Assembly (NCBI GenBank): GCA_037143795.1
Contig: JBAWXZ010000018.1
Span: 3,360-67,359, forward strand
DNA length: 64,000 bases
Direction of reading: 5' to 3'
From: Firm-13 sp037143795
GTDB taxonomy: Bacteria > Bacillota > Clostridia > Saccharofermentanales > Saccharofermentanaceae
Shown: positions 51,701 through 58,927 of the stretch, one piece after another
Layout of the letters: the number at the start of each line of letters is the position of its first letter
Numbering within the stretch: position 1 is the first letter of the stretch
Position numbers and translations under genes: made by a program
Notes under the pieces: model-generated
What the model was told of the DNA's origin: nothing
Database searches by the model: none
What the model saw: the letters and a program-made list of their open reading frames with translations, nothing else

Positions 51701-52737
51701 TTGATTTCTGTATTCTGGGACTTGCCAGAAACATGAATCTTCCCATGCATCTTCTTCTTTCGGAAGGTGAAGGATTCCCGCCTGAACAAGCCGTTCCGAA
51801 TGCAGTTGCAAAGGAACGGACGGACACGGTAAGCCTTTCCCTTGTTGAAGACAGGCAGGTTATGAAATCTTACATCACCTCCGGCATGGGGGATGCTGAG
51901 CCGGACAGTAAAGCAAACCGGGCACCTGCAGATCAGGAACCTCTTTTGCCGCTTGCAGAAGAGGACGCAGCACTATTCGAGAAACAGATTTCCGGAATCT
52001 ATCCTTACGAGGCAATGACTGTCCTTCCGGCAAAGATAACTGTCAGCGAAATCAAAAGGCAGGTCGGAGATTATTCAGCAGCAGAGGAGGAAGGGGAAGT
52101 GGGTGCTGTTCTTCTTCCCGCCGTTGCCTCTGCAAGACGCCCGGTTAACCTGGTACCCCAGTCGATTGAAGGACTGACTGAACGGAAAAAATCTAAAATG
52201 TCCCCCGCCGAAAAAGGAACATTCCTTCACAGTGTCTTCCAGTTCCTTGATTTCCCGTCGATAACGGCTGTGCCGGATTCAGACAGGATTGCAGGAGCCA
52301 TGGAGGATCTGGTGTCACATAAAATGATACGCGCTGATATGCTGGAAGAACTCAAAGATTTTTATCCTGCCATCGACATCTTTGTATCTTCATCACTGTG
52401 TGCCCGCCTGGTGTCCGCAGAAAAGCAAAAGGGCAGGGGCCCGTTCCGTGAAATTCCGTTTTCCATAACGATGCCCGTTAGCAGGACGGACGTATCCCTT
52501 GTACAGGGAATGATTGACTGCTGGTTTATCGAAGACGGAAGCGCGGTACTTATTGACTATAAATCCGATACGATTAAAGGTACGCAGGCAGATAAAGCCC
52601 GCGTGCTGTGTGAACGATATGCCGTGCAGCTTGATTATTATGCAAAAGCGATTGAAGCGGCCAGCGGACTCAAAGTAAAAGAGAGAATCATATGGCTGAT
52701 TCCGGACGGGCTTTCTTTTTCGATCGAAGCTCCCTGA
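48712..52737 (+). CDS. addA: ATP-dependent helicase/nuclease subunit A
   Basis: 1341 residues. UvrD-type helicase with Walker A AAAGSGKTS (GSGKT 27-31), motif II IYIDEYQDNS, VVGDVKQSIYRFRHA and motif VI FYVAMTRAEERLFLIG, then a C-terminal RecB nuclease with GMIDCWF and LIDYKSDT. It drives 3'-5' translocation and one nuclease cut of AddAB. Overlaps addB by four bases; its last 50 bases overlap tadA tail to tail. Confidence 0.96.
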   Translation: MSIELTKQQREVVDAAPGNLLISAAAGSGKTSVMTARITTRILSGDLDVRNILVMTFTNAAASNMREKIEKELVSIADMTKDPAVRRRVLEQISYLPLSHISTIHSFCLDVISNFGYDARTDDGEIIIEPGYSVLDASRMSLMFFEAIDEVFSALYEQSYELSFGNAEGSVIVKNGKIPSERIKDSSSIAPFSILCEDLTREQWGIDFDRMVASLGSPRSDEPVRDLIREFHSYLRSLPFYEDWIRDKLLEMKAATVSFESTKNARTLMSDFFTALELAMPNLPVLREILPDITFVKTKKTNDEYKSFFGELMAFFEKLFLAYGKGELTWDTCVQFAGLVPEGRFPSQSKNADPLTAQFFDLLAPLQEVLFSFTGKCRASVMDLFRTPARNLFARTIEELQEELAYMFPVAARLYEVLLLVDDRYAKKKRSENAIDFSDYEHLALLLLSKPDAGKYYSELFSEIYIDEYQDNSKIQDAIVSCFSKDNCFVVGDVKQSIYRFRHARPEMFMDRMRRYRETEEGTLLELNSNFRSRPGILALVNDIFSQILSEESGEIEYNEAHRLYPKRGADLENTVTVPAELILIESAPPSLQETIPVSDDAGEALPQENEGDLDPDDGIEDLADLVKTQKEAMAVVLKIRELVLAQKAAYGDFAVLTRTNREASIIRDSLVLSGIPSEGPSEEAFLSNRELLLMENLMRLLDNFRQDIPLAAIMRASLPEAGFPAQDILDIYLFARETELQSDFFHEKVLYYREKGSDIPLREKVGKFCDWIDSLRSRSMYLRVSELIEQIYVETGYLEQVMSLPDGSRRVLALETFRDWANKFEQGRNNGLYRFVKYIEDIRNQKQSPEDFEIAASERDVVHCMSIHKSKGLEFKYVFLTGIHSSLSGGHSKRHVLMSEKLGIGIDYIRPDQGYWYPTHQKLALETEDQRAELAEYMRVFYVAMTRAEERLFLIGCISRNKDGSLGRSSVLLRYVHQEKQEKLPSWLIYKAKSYLDFCILGLARNMNLPMHLLLSEGEGFPPEQAVPNAVAKERTDTVSLSLVEDRQVMKSYITSGMGDAEPDSKANRAPADQEPLLPLAEEDAALFEKQISGIYPYEAMTVLPAKITVSEIKRQVGDYSAAEEEGEVGAVLLPAVASARRPVNLVPQSIEGLTERKKSKMSPAEKGTFLHSVFQFLDFPSITAVPDSDRIAGAMEDLVSHKMIRADMLEELKDFYPAIDIFVSSSLCARLVSAEKQKGRGPFREIPFSITMPVSRTDVSLVQGMIDCWFIEDGSAVLIDYKSDTIKGTQADKARVLCERYAVQLDYYAKAIEAASGLKVKERIIWLIPDGLSFSIEAP

Positions 52738-53176
52738 AAAATTCAGTGAGTTCCGTGCGGCATGGTTGTTCGAGAATTCCGCCGGTATATTCAACATGAT
52801 GGTTGTGATCCAGATCGAAAAGGTGATTTTTGGAAACAACGGCTCCGGCTTTGGGGTCTGATGCTCCGAAATAGACATGCCGCATGCGCGCCTGGATGAT
52901 GGCGCCCGAGCACATATAGCAGGGTTCAAGCGTAACATACAGATCGCAGTCTTCAAGACGCCATGAACCAAGCTTCCGGCACGCTTTCCGGATTGCGGCC
53001 ATTTCCGCATGAAGTGTGACATCCTGCCGGGACTGCCGGAGATTATAACCGTGCGCGATAATTTTGCCGTCGTGTACGATGACACAGCCGACGGGGGACT
53101 CTTCCGCCTGGCGAGCCTTCTTTGCCTGTAACAATGCGGATTTCATATATTTTTCATGCATTTGCGATTCATTCAT
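52688..53176 (-). CDS. tadA: tRNA-specific adenosine deaminase
   Basis: TadA converts A34 to inosine in tRNA-Arg(ACG). 162 residues, normal. Zinc ligands: His56 and catalytic Glu58 in HAEMAA, Cys86 and Cys89 in PCYMC. ATG 53176 has no ribosome site; the internal ATG (MHEKYMK, 53161) matches the usual family start but also lacks one. An extended -10 lies so close that the mRNA would begin about at ATG 53176. Confidence 0.94.
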   Translation of the reverse strand: MNESQMHEKYMKSALLQAKKARQAEESPVGCVIVHDGKIIAHGYNLRQSRQDVTLHAEMAAIRKACRKLGSWRLEDCDLYVTLEPCYMCSGAIIQARMRHVYFGASDPKAGAVVSKNHLFDLDHNHHVEYTGGILEQPCRTELTEFFRELRSKKKARPESAI

Positions 53177-53182
53177 ACATAA

Positions 53183-53191
53183 ACTATAGCA
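53183..53191 (-). promoter_or_regulatory. Extended -10 promoter of tadA
   Basis: Minus-strand TGCTATAGT (53191-53183), TGn plus TATAGT; expected start near 53176, coinciding with the ATG. No -35. Confidence 0.45.
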
Positions 53192-53227
53192 TGAAAACGG
53201 TTTTTTGCACGATCTTCATTTTTCTAT

Positions 53228-53256
53228 TTGCGCTAACGGTTATGAACGCTTATAAT
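53228..53256 (+). promoter_or_regulatory. Promoter of the zinc-ribbon gene, possibly also sigA
   Basis: TTGCGC (53228-53233), 17-base spacer, TATAAT (53251-53256); the same box pair as before rplI. Confidence 0.6.
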
Positions 53257-53324
53257 TAGCCTGCCGTAGTTGTGGACAGATACTTTTTCGCGCCTTCGGA
53301 TTTTTTATAAAGGATGGATCAAAA

Positions 53325-54068
53325 ATGGCATCAAAACAGGGGATTTGTAAGAACTGCGGTTCGCTTATTATGTTGAATGACAGGGAAGAGCTTTGTGAAT
53401 GTCTTTTCTGCGATTGTGTTTTTCCAAGTGCAGAGGCAATAGAGATTGCTAAGAATCCGGGAGCATATACATTTCCCCATGAAAAAATGGAAAAGCATGA
53501 GGGTGTTAAGAAATATAACGTGACTCCGGTGTATCCGGATCCGATTCCTGCAGCCGTTAAACGCGCAGAGGCCACAGCTCCGCTCAAAGTTGAGAAGAAC
53601 CCGTACGAGGTTTCCCCGGATGACATTAAAGCACCGAGAAAGACTCTGTGGACGATTGTTGGGATTACACTTGCAATTATCGTGATTGTGGTCGGGATTA
53701 CTTTTCCTTTATATCGTGACAGAATGGACCATCGCAACGCTATTTCCTCATCCATTTCGGATGTTTTCAGTGAGTTTACCGTCGATACAACAAAGGCGGA
53801 CGGCTATTATTCAGGCTTTTCACTCGTAGGACAGACCAACGGCGATCTTGCGGTCACCACCAAAGATGCGGTGACCAACAATGATGTGCTTCTCACTTTT
53901 GAGAAATATGCTGATTTACGGGCAGAGAAATATGGAATTAAACAGAGTGATTTTTCCGGTTATTACGGTGATGTCACACTGACGGTTTATGCCGCAAACG
54001 GAATTTATAATCTGGATGTCGGTGCAAAAGGTGACTTGACGGCAGATCACGTCACAAAGAAATCATAG
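53325..54068 (+). CDS. Zinc-ribbon membrane-anchored protein, unknown function
   Basis: 247 residues. N-terminal zinc ribbon with Cys8, Cys11, Cys24/26 and Cys29/31, a Pro-rich linker, one membrane helix at about 109-129, and an extracytoplasmic C-terminal domain of about 115 residues with no recognised family. Zinc ribbon inside and a folded domain outside suggests a signalling or envelope-monitoring role, but this is a guess. ATG 53325 follows AAAGGATGG. sigA begins 100 bases later. Confidence 0.7.
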   Translation: MASKQGICKNCGSLIMLNDREELCECLFCDCVFPSAEAIEIAKNPGAYTFPHEKMEKHEGVKKYNVTPVYPDPIPAAVKRAEATAPLKVEKNPYEVSPDDIKAPRKTLWTIVGITLAIIVIVVGITFPLYRDRMDHRNAISSSISDVFSEFTVDTTKADGYYSGFSLVGQTNGDLAVTTKDAVTNNDVLLTFEKYADLRAEKYGIKQSDFSGYYGDVTLTVYAANGIYNLDVGAKGDLTADHVTKKS

Positions 54069-54168
54069 GCTGCTTAAGCGCAGGGTCGGATAACACCCTG
54101 CAGGCGGATTCCTTTTAGGGGGACTCTGCGTGATTCAGGCAGTAAAGAGGCTAATGAGGAGGAATTCC

Positions 54169-55236
54169 ATGGCAAATGATTATCGTTCTATTCTTCAGGA
54201 AATCGAAAGTATTGCGCGAGGCAATAATAACAGGATTACATATAAGGACGTCATGTCCATTATCGAGTCCAATGATGTGGAGCCCGAGATTGCGGAGAAG
54301 ATTTTTGATTCGCTTGAGGCTAAGAGCATTGAGATTCTCCCTGAGACCAATGTTGAGGAGGAGAGCCTCAACGAAGTTGACCTGAATGCCGGATTCGGCG
54401 AAGGCGTAGGCCTTGATGATCCGGTCCGCATGTATTTGAAGGAAATCGGTAAAGTACCGCTGCTCAACGCGGAGCAGGAGCAGGATCTTGCACAGCGGAT
54501 GCTGGTAGGGGATCAGGACGCAAAGGATATGCTGATTGAAGCCAACCTGCGACTGGTTGTCTCAATTGCCAAACGCTATCTGGGCCGCGGCATGCAGTTC
54601 CTTGATCTGATTCAGGAAGGTAACCTGGGCCTTATAAAGGCTGTTGATAAATTTGATTACTCAAAGGGCTTTAAGTTCAGCACGTATGCTACCTGGTGGA
54701 TTCGCCAGGCCATTACACGCGCTATTGCCGATCAGGCAAGAACGATCCGGATTCCCGTACATATGGTTGAGACAATCAACCGTCTGGTCCGTGTACAGCG
54801 CTCCCTTATTCAGGAACTCGGACGCGAACCGGAAGTGGAAGAAATTGCTAAAGAGATGGGTATGCCCGTTGAGAAAGTCAGGGAGATTCAGAAGATATCC
54901 CAGGAACCTGTATCCCTCGAAAAACCTATCGGTGAAGAGGAAGACAGTCATCTTGGCGACTTCATTCCTGATGACGATGCATTATCACCTGCTGACCAGG
55001 TTGCCTATACTCTCCTGAAGGAACAGCTTCTCGAAGCAATGAGCGGCCTTACACCCAGGGAAGAAAAAGTTCTCAGACTGCGGTTCGGACTTGATGACGG
55101 CAGACAGCGTACTCTTGAAGAGGTTGGACGTGAGTTCAACGTCACACGTGAACGTATCCGTCAAATTGAGGCAAAAGCCTTGAGAAAGCTCAGACACCCC
55201 AGCCGCAGCAAGAAGCTTAAGGATTATATTGATTGA
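54169..55236 (+). CDS. sigA: RNA polymerase primary sigma factor
   Basis: 355 residues. Region 1.2 and 2 (DDPVRMYLKEIG, RYLGRGMQFLDLIQEGNLGLIKAV, STYATWWIRQAI), region 3, and region 4 (LTPREEKVLRLRFGLDDG, VTRERIRQIEAKALRKLRHP) are all present; region 1.1 is short as in Firmicutes. ATG 54169 follows AGGAGG. dnaG, the usual neighbour, is absent. The hairpin GCAGGGT/ACCCTGC (54080-54101) lies in its leader. It reads the TTGACA/TATAAT promoters seen throughout. Confidence 0.97.
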   Translation: MANDYRSILQEIESIARGNNNRITYKDVMSIIESNDVEPEIAEKIFDSLEAKSIEILPETNVEEESLNEVDLNAGFGEGVGLDDPVRMYLKEIGKVPLLNAEQEQDLAQRMLVGDQDAKDMLIEANLRLVVSIAKRYLGRGMQFLDLIQEGNLGLIKAVDKFDYSKGFKFSTYATWWIRQAITRAIADQARTIRIPVHMVETINRLVRVQRSLIQELGREPEVEEIAKEMGMPVEKVREIQKISQEPVSLEKPIGEEEDSHLGDFIPDDDALSPADQVAYTLLKEQLLEAMSGLTPREEKVLRLRFGLDDGRQRTLEEVGREFNVTRERIRQIEAKALRKLRHPSRSKKLKDYID

Positions 55237-55272
55237 TTTCCTTTAACAGGGATGCGCCTATTGTGAAACAGT

Positions 55273-55305
55273 AAAATCTGCAGGCGTAGCCTGCAGATTT
55301 TGTTG
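55273..55305 (+). terminator. Intrinsic terminator after sigA
   Basis: AAAATCTGCAGGC (55273-55285), loop GTA, GCCTGCAGATTTT (55289-55301): a perfect 13-base stem ending in T. Confidence 0.85.
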
Positions 55306-55331
55306 TTTATGGGATTATTTCGGGGGAGAAG

Positions 55332-56675
55332 ATGAAGAAGCTTTCTTTTAAAAAGGGCTTGCTGCCAATAGATGGCCTGGATTTTTCCAAAGGCCGTGCG
55401 TTGTCGCAGGAACGTGTTCTCGAACAATTCACACCCAGGGAAGTAGTAATCCCCATGCATCAATCCATCGGCACGCCGGCGGTTCCGATTGTTCATGCCG
55501 GATCGCTTGTTTCAATCGGACAGATGATCGGGAAGCCTACTTCACAGATAAGTGCACCGGTGCATGCAAGTATTTCAGGAACCGTGACAGCGATTGAGAC
55601 CATTCGTCTTCCCAACGGAACCGAGTGCGCTGCCGTCCGGATTCAGAATGATTTGAAGCGGCGTATGGATGACGCTGTTCAGAAAAGATCCTCCCCGGAA
55701 AACCTGTCTCCGAAAGACCTTCACCGGCTTCTGCTGTTTTCCGGTATTGTAGGAATGGGAGGCGAAGGATATCCGACGGCAGCCAAATGCCTCAGGGCCC
55801 GGAAAGCAGGCGCTGATACACTATATGTCAACGGTCTGCAGAGTGAACCGTATCTTACATGTGACATACATTTGATGCGCGAACATGCCGATCGTGTGAT
55901 TCAGGGTGCCATTGCCCTTGGCAGTGTATGCAGGGTACAGAAAATTGTCTTTTGCCTTCAGGATAAATGGACGCAGGAGATTGCTACTATGCAGGGAGCA
56001 ATTGATAGATTCCGGCCGGCTTATCCGGACCGCGAGATCTCGCTTCTTGTCTTTAAGGCACATTTTCCCCAGGGCTATGATAAACTCCTGATTAAAGCCA
56101 TTTATCAGGTTGAACTAAATCAGCATCAGAACCCGGAAGAGACAGTAGGGGCTGTAATTTTTAATGTATCAACCTGTGCGGCTTTTTGGGAAAAAGTCGA
56201 AAAAAACCTTCCGTGCACCTCGCGGGTAGTCACGATTTCAGGCGATACAACGGCTCAGCGCAATGTTCTTGTTCCCATCGGAACATCAGTATCGGAACTT
56301 CTGGACCGTATACCGGGTATGGGCACCTGCCGCCGCATTGTAATCGGCGGGGCGCTGATGGGGGTTGCCATTACGAATCTGAATACCCCGATCCTCAAAA
56401 CAACACAGGGGATTACATTGATCAGGCAGGATAATCCGCAGCAAATGTCCTGTATCCATTGCGGAGCCTGTGTAGAAGCCTGCCCGGTGGGAATACTTCC
56501 TTATTTGTGTGAACGGCTGATCAAAATATCCGATACAGATGCACTGATGCATGAGAACATTGAATCGTGTATCTCCTGCGGTGCATGCTCATATGCCTGT
56601 CCGGCCGGATTGGAATTATCAGCGCATATTTCCCGGGCAGCTCATCAAAACCGGGAAAAAAGGAGCGGTTTATGA
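55332..56675 (+). CDS. RnfC-like electron transport subunit, diverged
   Basis: 447 residues. RnfC is the cytoplasmic NADH/flavin and ferredoxin-like subunit of the Na+/H+-pumping Rnf complex. Two intact 4Fe-4S motifs are seen: Cys374/377/380/384 (CIHCGACVEACP) and Cys413/416/419/423 (CISCGACSYACP). The flavin/NADH region is recognisable but altered: GMGGEGYPTAAK (141-152), NGLQSEPYLT where RnfC proteins have NGAECEPY, and GYDK (248-251) where they have GGEK. GGGGGAG precedes ATG 55332. It overlaps rnfD (ATGA). No clear promoter is found between the sigA terminator and the ATG. Confidence 0.85.
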   Translation: MKKLSFKKGLLPIDGLDFSKGRALSQERVLEQFTPREVVIPMHQSIGTPAVPIVHAGSLVSIGQMIGKPTSQISAPVHASISGTVTAIETIRLPNGTECAAVRIQNDLKRRMDDAVQKRSSPENLSPKDLHRLLLFSGIVGMGGEGYPTAAKCLRARKAGADTLYVNGLQSEPYLTCDIHLMREHADRVIQGAIALGSVCRVQKIVFCLQDKWTQEIATMQGAIDRFRPAYPDREISLLVFKAHFPQGYDKLLIKAIYQVELNQHQNPEETVGAVIFNVSTCAAFWEKVEKNLPCTSRVVTISGDTTAQRNVLVPIGTSVSELLDRIPGMGTCRRIVIGGALMGVAITNLNTPILKTTQGITLIRQDNPQQMSCIHCGACVEACPVGILPYLCERLIKISDTDALMHENIESCISCGACSYACPAGLELSAHISRAAHQNREKRSGL

Positions 56676-57679
56676 TCAGAAAATACCCCGCCCCGCATAT
56701 TCATAAAGAAATGAATATCTCGCTTATCTATCCGCATGTCCTGATTGCTCTTCTGCCATGTGCAGCTGCTGCCGTGTACTATTATGGAATACGGGCAATA
56801 ATGTTCCTTTTTGTCGGAATGACCGCTTATTCCCTTTTCGATTACCTTTTCAGCCAGTATGTCAGACGCGGGAAATATATCTGGGATGGGAGCGGTCTTG
56901 TCAGCGGTGCGATTTTTGCGCTCATACTTCCGCCGACGGTACCTCTTCTGTATTTGATTATAGGTGTATTTTTTGCATCAGTTGTTGTCAAACAGTGCTT
57001 TGGAGGGCTGGGCAGCAATCTTTTCAATCCTGCACTTGCAGCAAGGGCTTTCCTTTCCATTGCTTTTCCAACCATTGATGCGGCATATTCGGAACCGATT
57101 GTATCGCGGTGGTCTGTCAGTTCTCTGCTGTATGGCCCCGTCGATACCGTTAGTTCAGCGACCCCGTGGATAAGCCAGAAGGAACATGTTTTCGAACTTC
57201 TTTCAGGCAGATATCCGGGTGCAATAGGTACAACCTGTGCAGTTGCCATAATAATCGGCGGTATCTATTTAGTCAGGCACGGAATTCTTCGTGTCGAAGC
57301 GCCCTTTGCATACCTTCTTGTATTAAGCCTCGGATACTGGTTTGGCAGAGGGGAACAGGCAACGGTATTCGGAATGTTCTACTGGATTTTTACCGGCGGG
57401 ATCCTGTTTGCTGCCGTTTATGCGATGGGCGACTATTCAACGACTCCGACAACAAATTACGGGCGCCTGATATTTGGGGCAGGGGCTGCAATTCTGACCC
57501 TTTTAATACGTGATTTCGGAAATCCTTCCTATGCGGTCGGTTTTGCTGTTCTCGCCATGAACATTACAGTTCCCGTTCTTGACCTGTATATACGCCCCAG
57601 AATCTACGGTATGCCAAATTGGTTTTCCGGAAGAAAGAAAGCAGATGTTATAATTTCGGAAAAGGGGGGTGAGCAGTAA
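56672..57679 (+). CDS. RnfD-like membrane subunit
   Basis: 335 residues with about nine membrane helices. Family motifs retained: GSNLFNPALAARAF, TPTTNYGRLIFGAGA and the periplasmic flavin-attachment segment, here VSSATPW with Thr164, where most RnfD/NqrB have SGATP; the threonine that carries FMN by phosphoester is kept. ATG 56672 follows AGGAGCGG and overlaps the rnfC stop. The gene overlaps rnfG (TAATG). Good RnfD match, less diverged than its neighbours. Confidence 0.87.
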   Translation: MIRKYPAPHIHKEMNISLIYPHVLIALLPCAAAAVYYYGIRAIMFLFVGMTAYSLFDYLFSQYVRRGKYIWDGSGLVSGAIFALILPPTVPLLYLIIGVFFASVVVKQCFGGLGSNLFNPALAARAFLSIAFPTIDAAYSEPIVSRWSVSSLLYGPVDTVSSATPWISQKEHVFELLSGRYPGAIGTTCAVAIIIGGIYLVRHGILRVEAPFAYLLVLSLGYWFGRGEQATVFGMFYWIFTGGILFAAVYAMGDYSTTPTTNYGRLIFGAGAAILTLLIRDFGNPSYAVGFAVLAMNITVPVLDLYIRPRIYGMPNWFSGRKKADVIISEKGGEQ

Positions 57680-58923
57680 TGACGCGTGCAGTATTTCGGA
57701 AAATGATTGCCCGGGCTGTGACTCTTTTACTGGTAACCCTGGCTTTTCTGCTGCTGATGAATATGTTTACCAATCAGCGCCTCGAGTCAGAAAAGCAGGC
57801 TGGTCTCAGAAGTACCCTGGGTGATGTTCTTTCTGCGGACAGATACAGCCGGATTTCCATCGTTCCGTATCTTGAGAAAAACCCGTCGATTCAGGAAGCG
57901 TATAAGGCGTTTGACTCCCAGGGAAAGATTCTGGGTTATGTAATTGAAGTTAAAGATGAGACCGAAACCGGAGAAATCATTGCGAAAATGAGTTTTTCGC
58001 CGGATGGAGGGACACTTATCTCTTTGCGCGTGCTCGATAGCACAGCGCCGGAAAATAATGATGCAGAGATCAGATCCGTTGACTTTACCAGTCAGTTTGA
58101 AGGGATCCGCATGCCGGCAGCTTTAGTTGCCGATCTTCCCGAGCAGGATTTATCCACCAATGAATATCCTCCAGTCACGGGACTTACCGATGGGACTTTC
58201 AGAGAACAGCTGGATAAAGAAGACGAAGCCGGATATAAGGATTTCGTTGAAGTTGTTGTAAAAGCGGGCCGGATTGTCCAGGTGACCTGGGATGCAATAC
58301 AGATGGACGGCGGCAATAATCGTGCGAAAGCATCCGTTGACGGTGAGTTTGTACTTTCCAACAATAGTGTAATCTGGGCGGAGCAGGCCTATGCAATGCA
58401 GAACAGATTGATTGAAGTCCAGGATCCCGCGAAAATAGCGATAAAGTCCGATGGAACAACCGAGGTTGTTCCGGACGTAACAGTATCGGTAAATGCATTT
58501 CTCAAGTTAGCCAACAAGTGTATAGAAGACTCGAAAAACGGTATTCCGGCACCTTCCGGCACACCTTCCGGCACACCTTCCGGCACACCTTCCGGTTCGA
58601 CTCCTGCGGAAGGAAGCACTGACGGGACTTCAATCGTTCAGCCAACAACAGCAGCGACAACCGGAACCACAGCCGGAAGTGCCGCCGGCACAGCAGCAGA
58701 CCCGACAAAAGAGACTACCGACAGCTATTCCGGAAGCGAGGACGGTGTTGTACAGAATAATCAGGGCGGTGCCTTGTCGGACACGATAGACGGCCTGCCT
58801 GCATCTGAAATCAAAACGAAAATCAAGGAGGTTCAGGGAGCCAGGCAGTCTTCCAGAATCGTTGTAAGTACTGTAAATCAGGCCTATATTTTCCTGAAGG
58901 AATATTTGGAAGGGGGTGGATGA
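57679..58923 (+). CDS. RnfG-like protein lacking the flavin-attachment threonine
   Basis: 414 residues, about twice the usual RnfG. An N-terminal anchor helix (about 10-29) is followed by two FMN_bind-like segments (about 75-150 and 190-275), a low-complexity PSGT/Thr/Ala/Gly linker (about 288-355) and a tail (about 380-412). The tail reads VQGARQSSRIVVSTVNQAY, aligning with the family's SGATxSSxAVVxAVNxAY, but the FMN-bearing Thr is Arg389. The usual HxETPGLG loop is not present either. Loss of both suggests no covalent FMN. GGGGGTGAG precedes ATG 57679. Confidence 0.7.
   Translation: MTRAVFRKMIARAVTLLLVTLAFLLLMNMFTNQRLESEKQAGLRSTLGDVLSADRYSRISIVPYLEKNPSIQEAYKAFDSQGKILGYVIEVKDETETGEIIAKMSFSPDGGTLISLRVLDSTAPENNDAEIRSVDFTSQFEGIRMPAALVADLPEQDLSTNEYPPVTGLTDGTFREQLDKEDEAGYKDFVEVVVKAGRIVQVTWDAIQMDGGNNRAKASVDGEFVLSNNSVIWAEQAYAMQNRLIEVQDPAKIAIKSDGTTEVVPDVTVSVNAFLKLANKCIEDSKNGIPAPSGTPSGTPSGTPSGSTPAEGSTDGTSIVQPTTAATTGTTAGSAAGTAADPTKETTDSYSGSEDGVVQNNQGGALSDTIDGLPASEIKTKIKEVQGARQSSRIVVSTVNQAYIFLKEYLEGGG
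58549..58596 (+). repeat. 12-base tandem repeat in the rnfG-like gene
   Basis: Unit around CACCTTCCGGCA repeated about four times, coding PSGTPSGTPSG; in-frame, so copy changes would alter linker length only. Confidence 0.8.
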
Positions 58924-58927
58924 TTTT

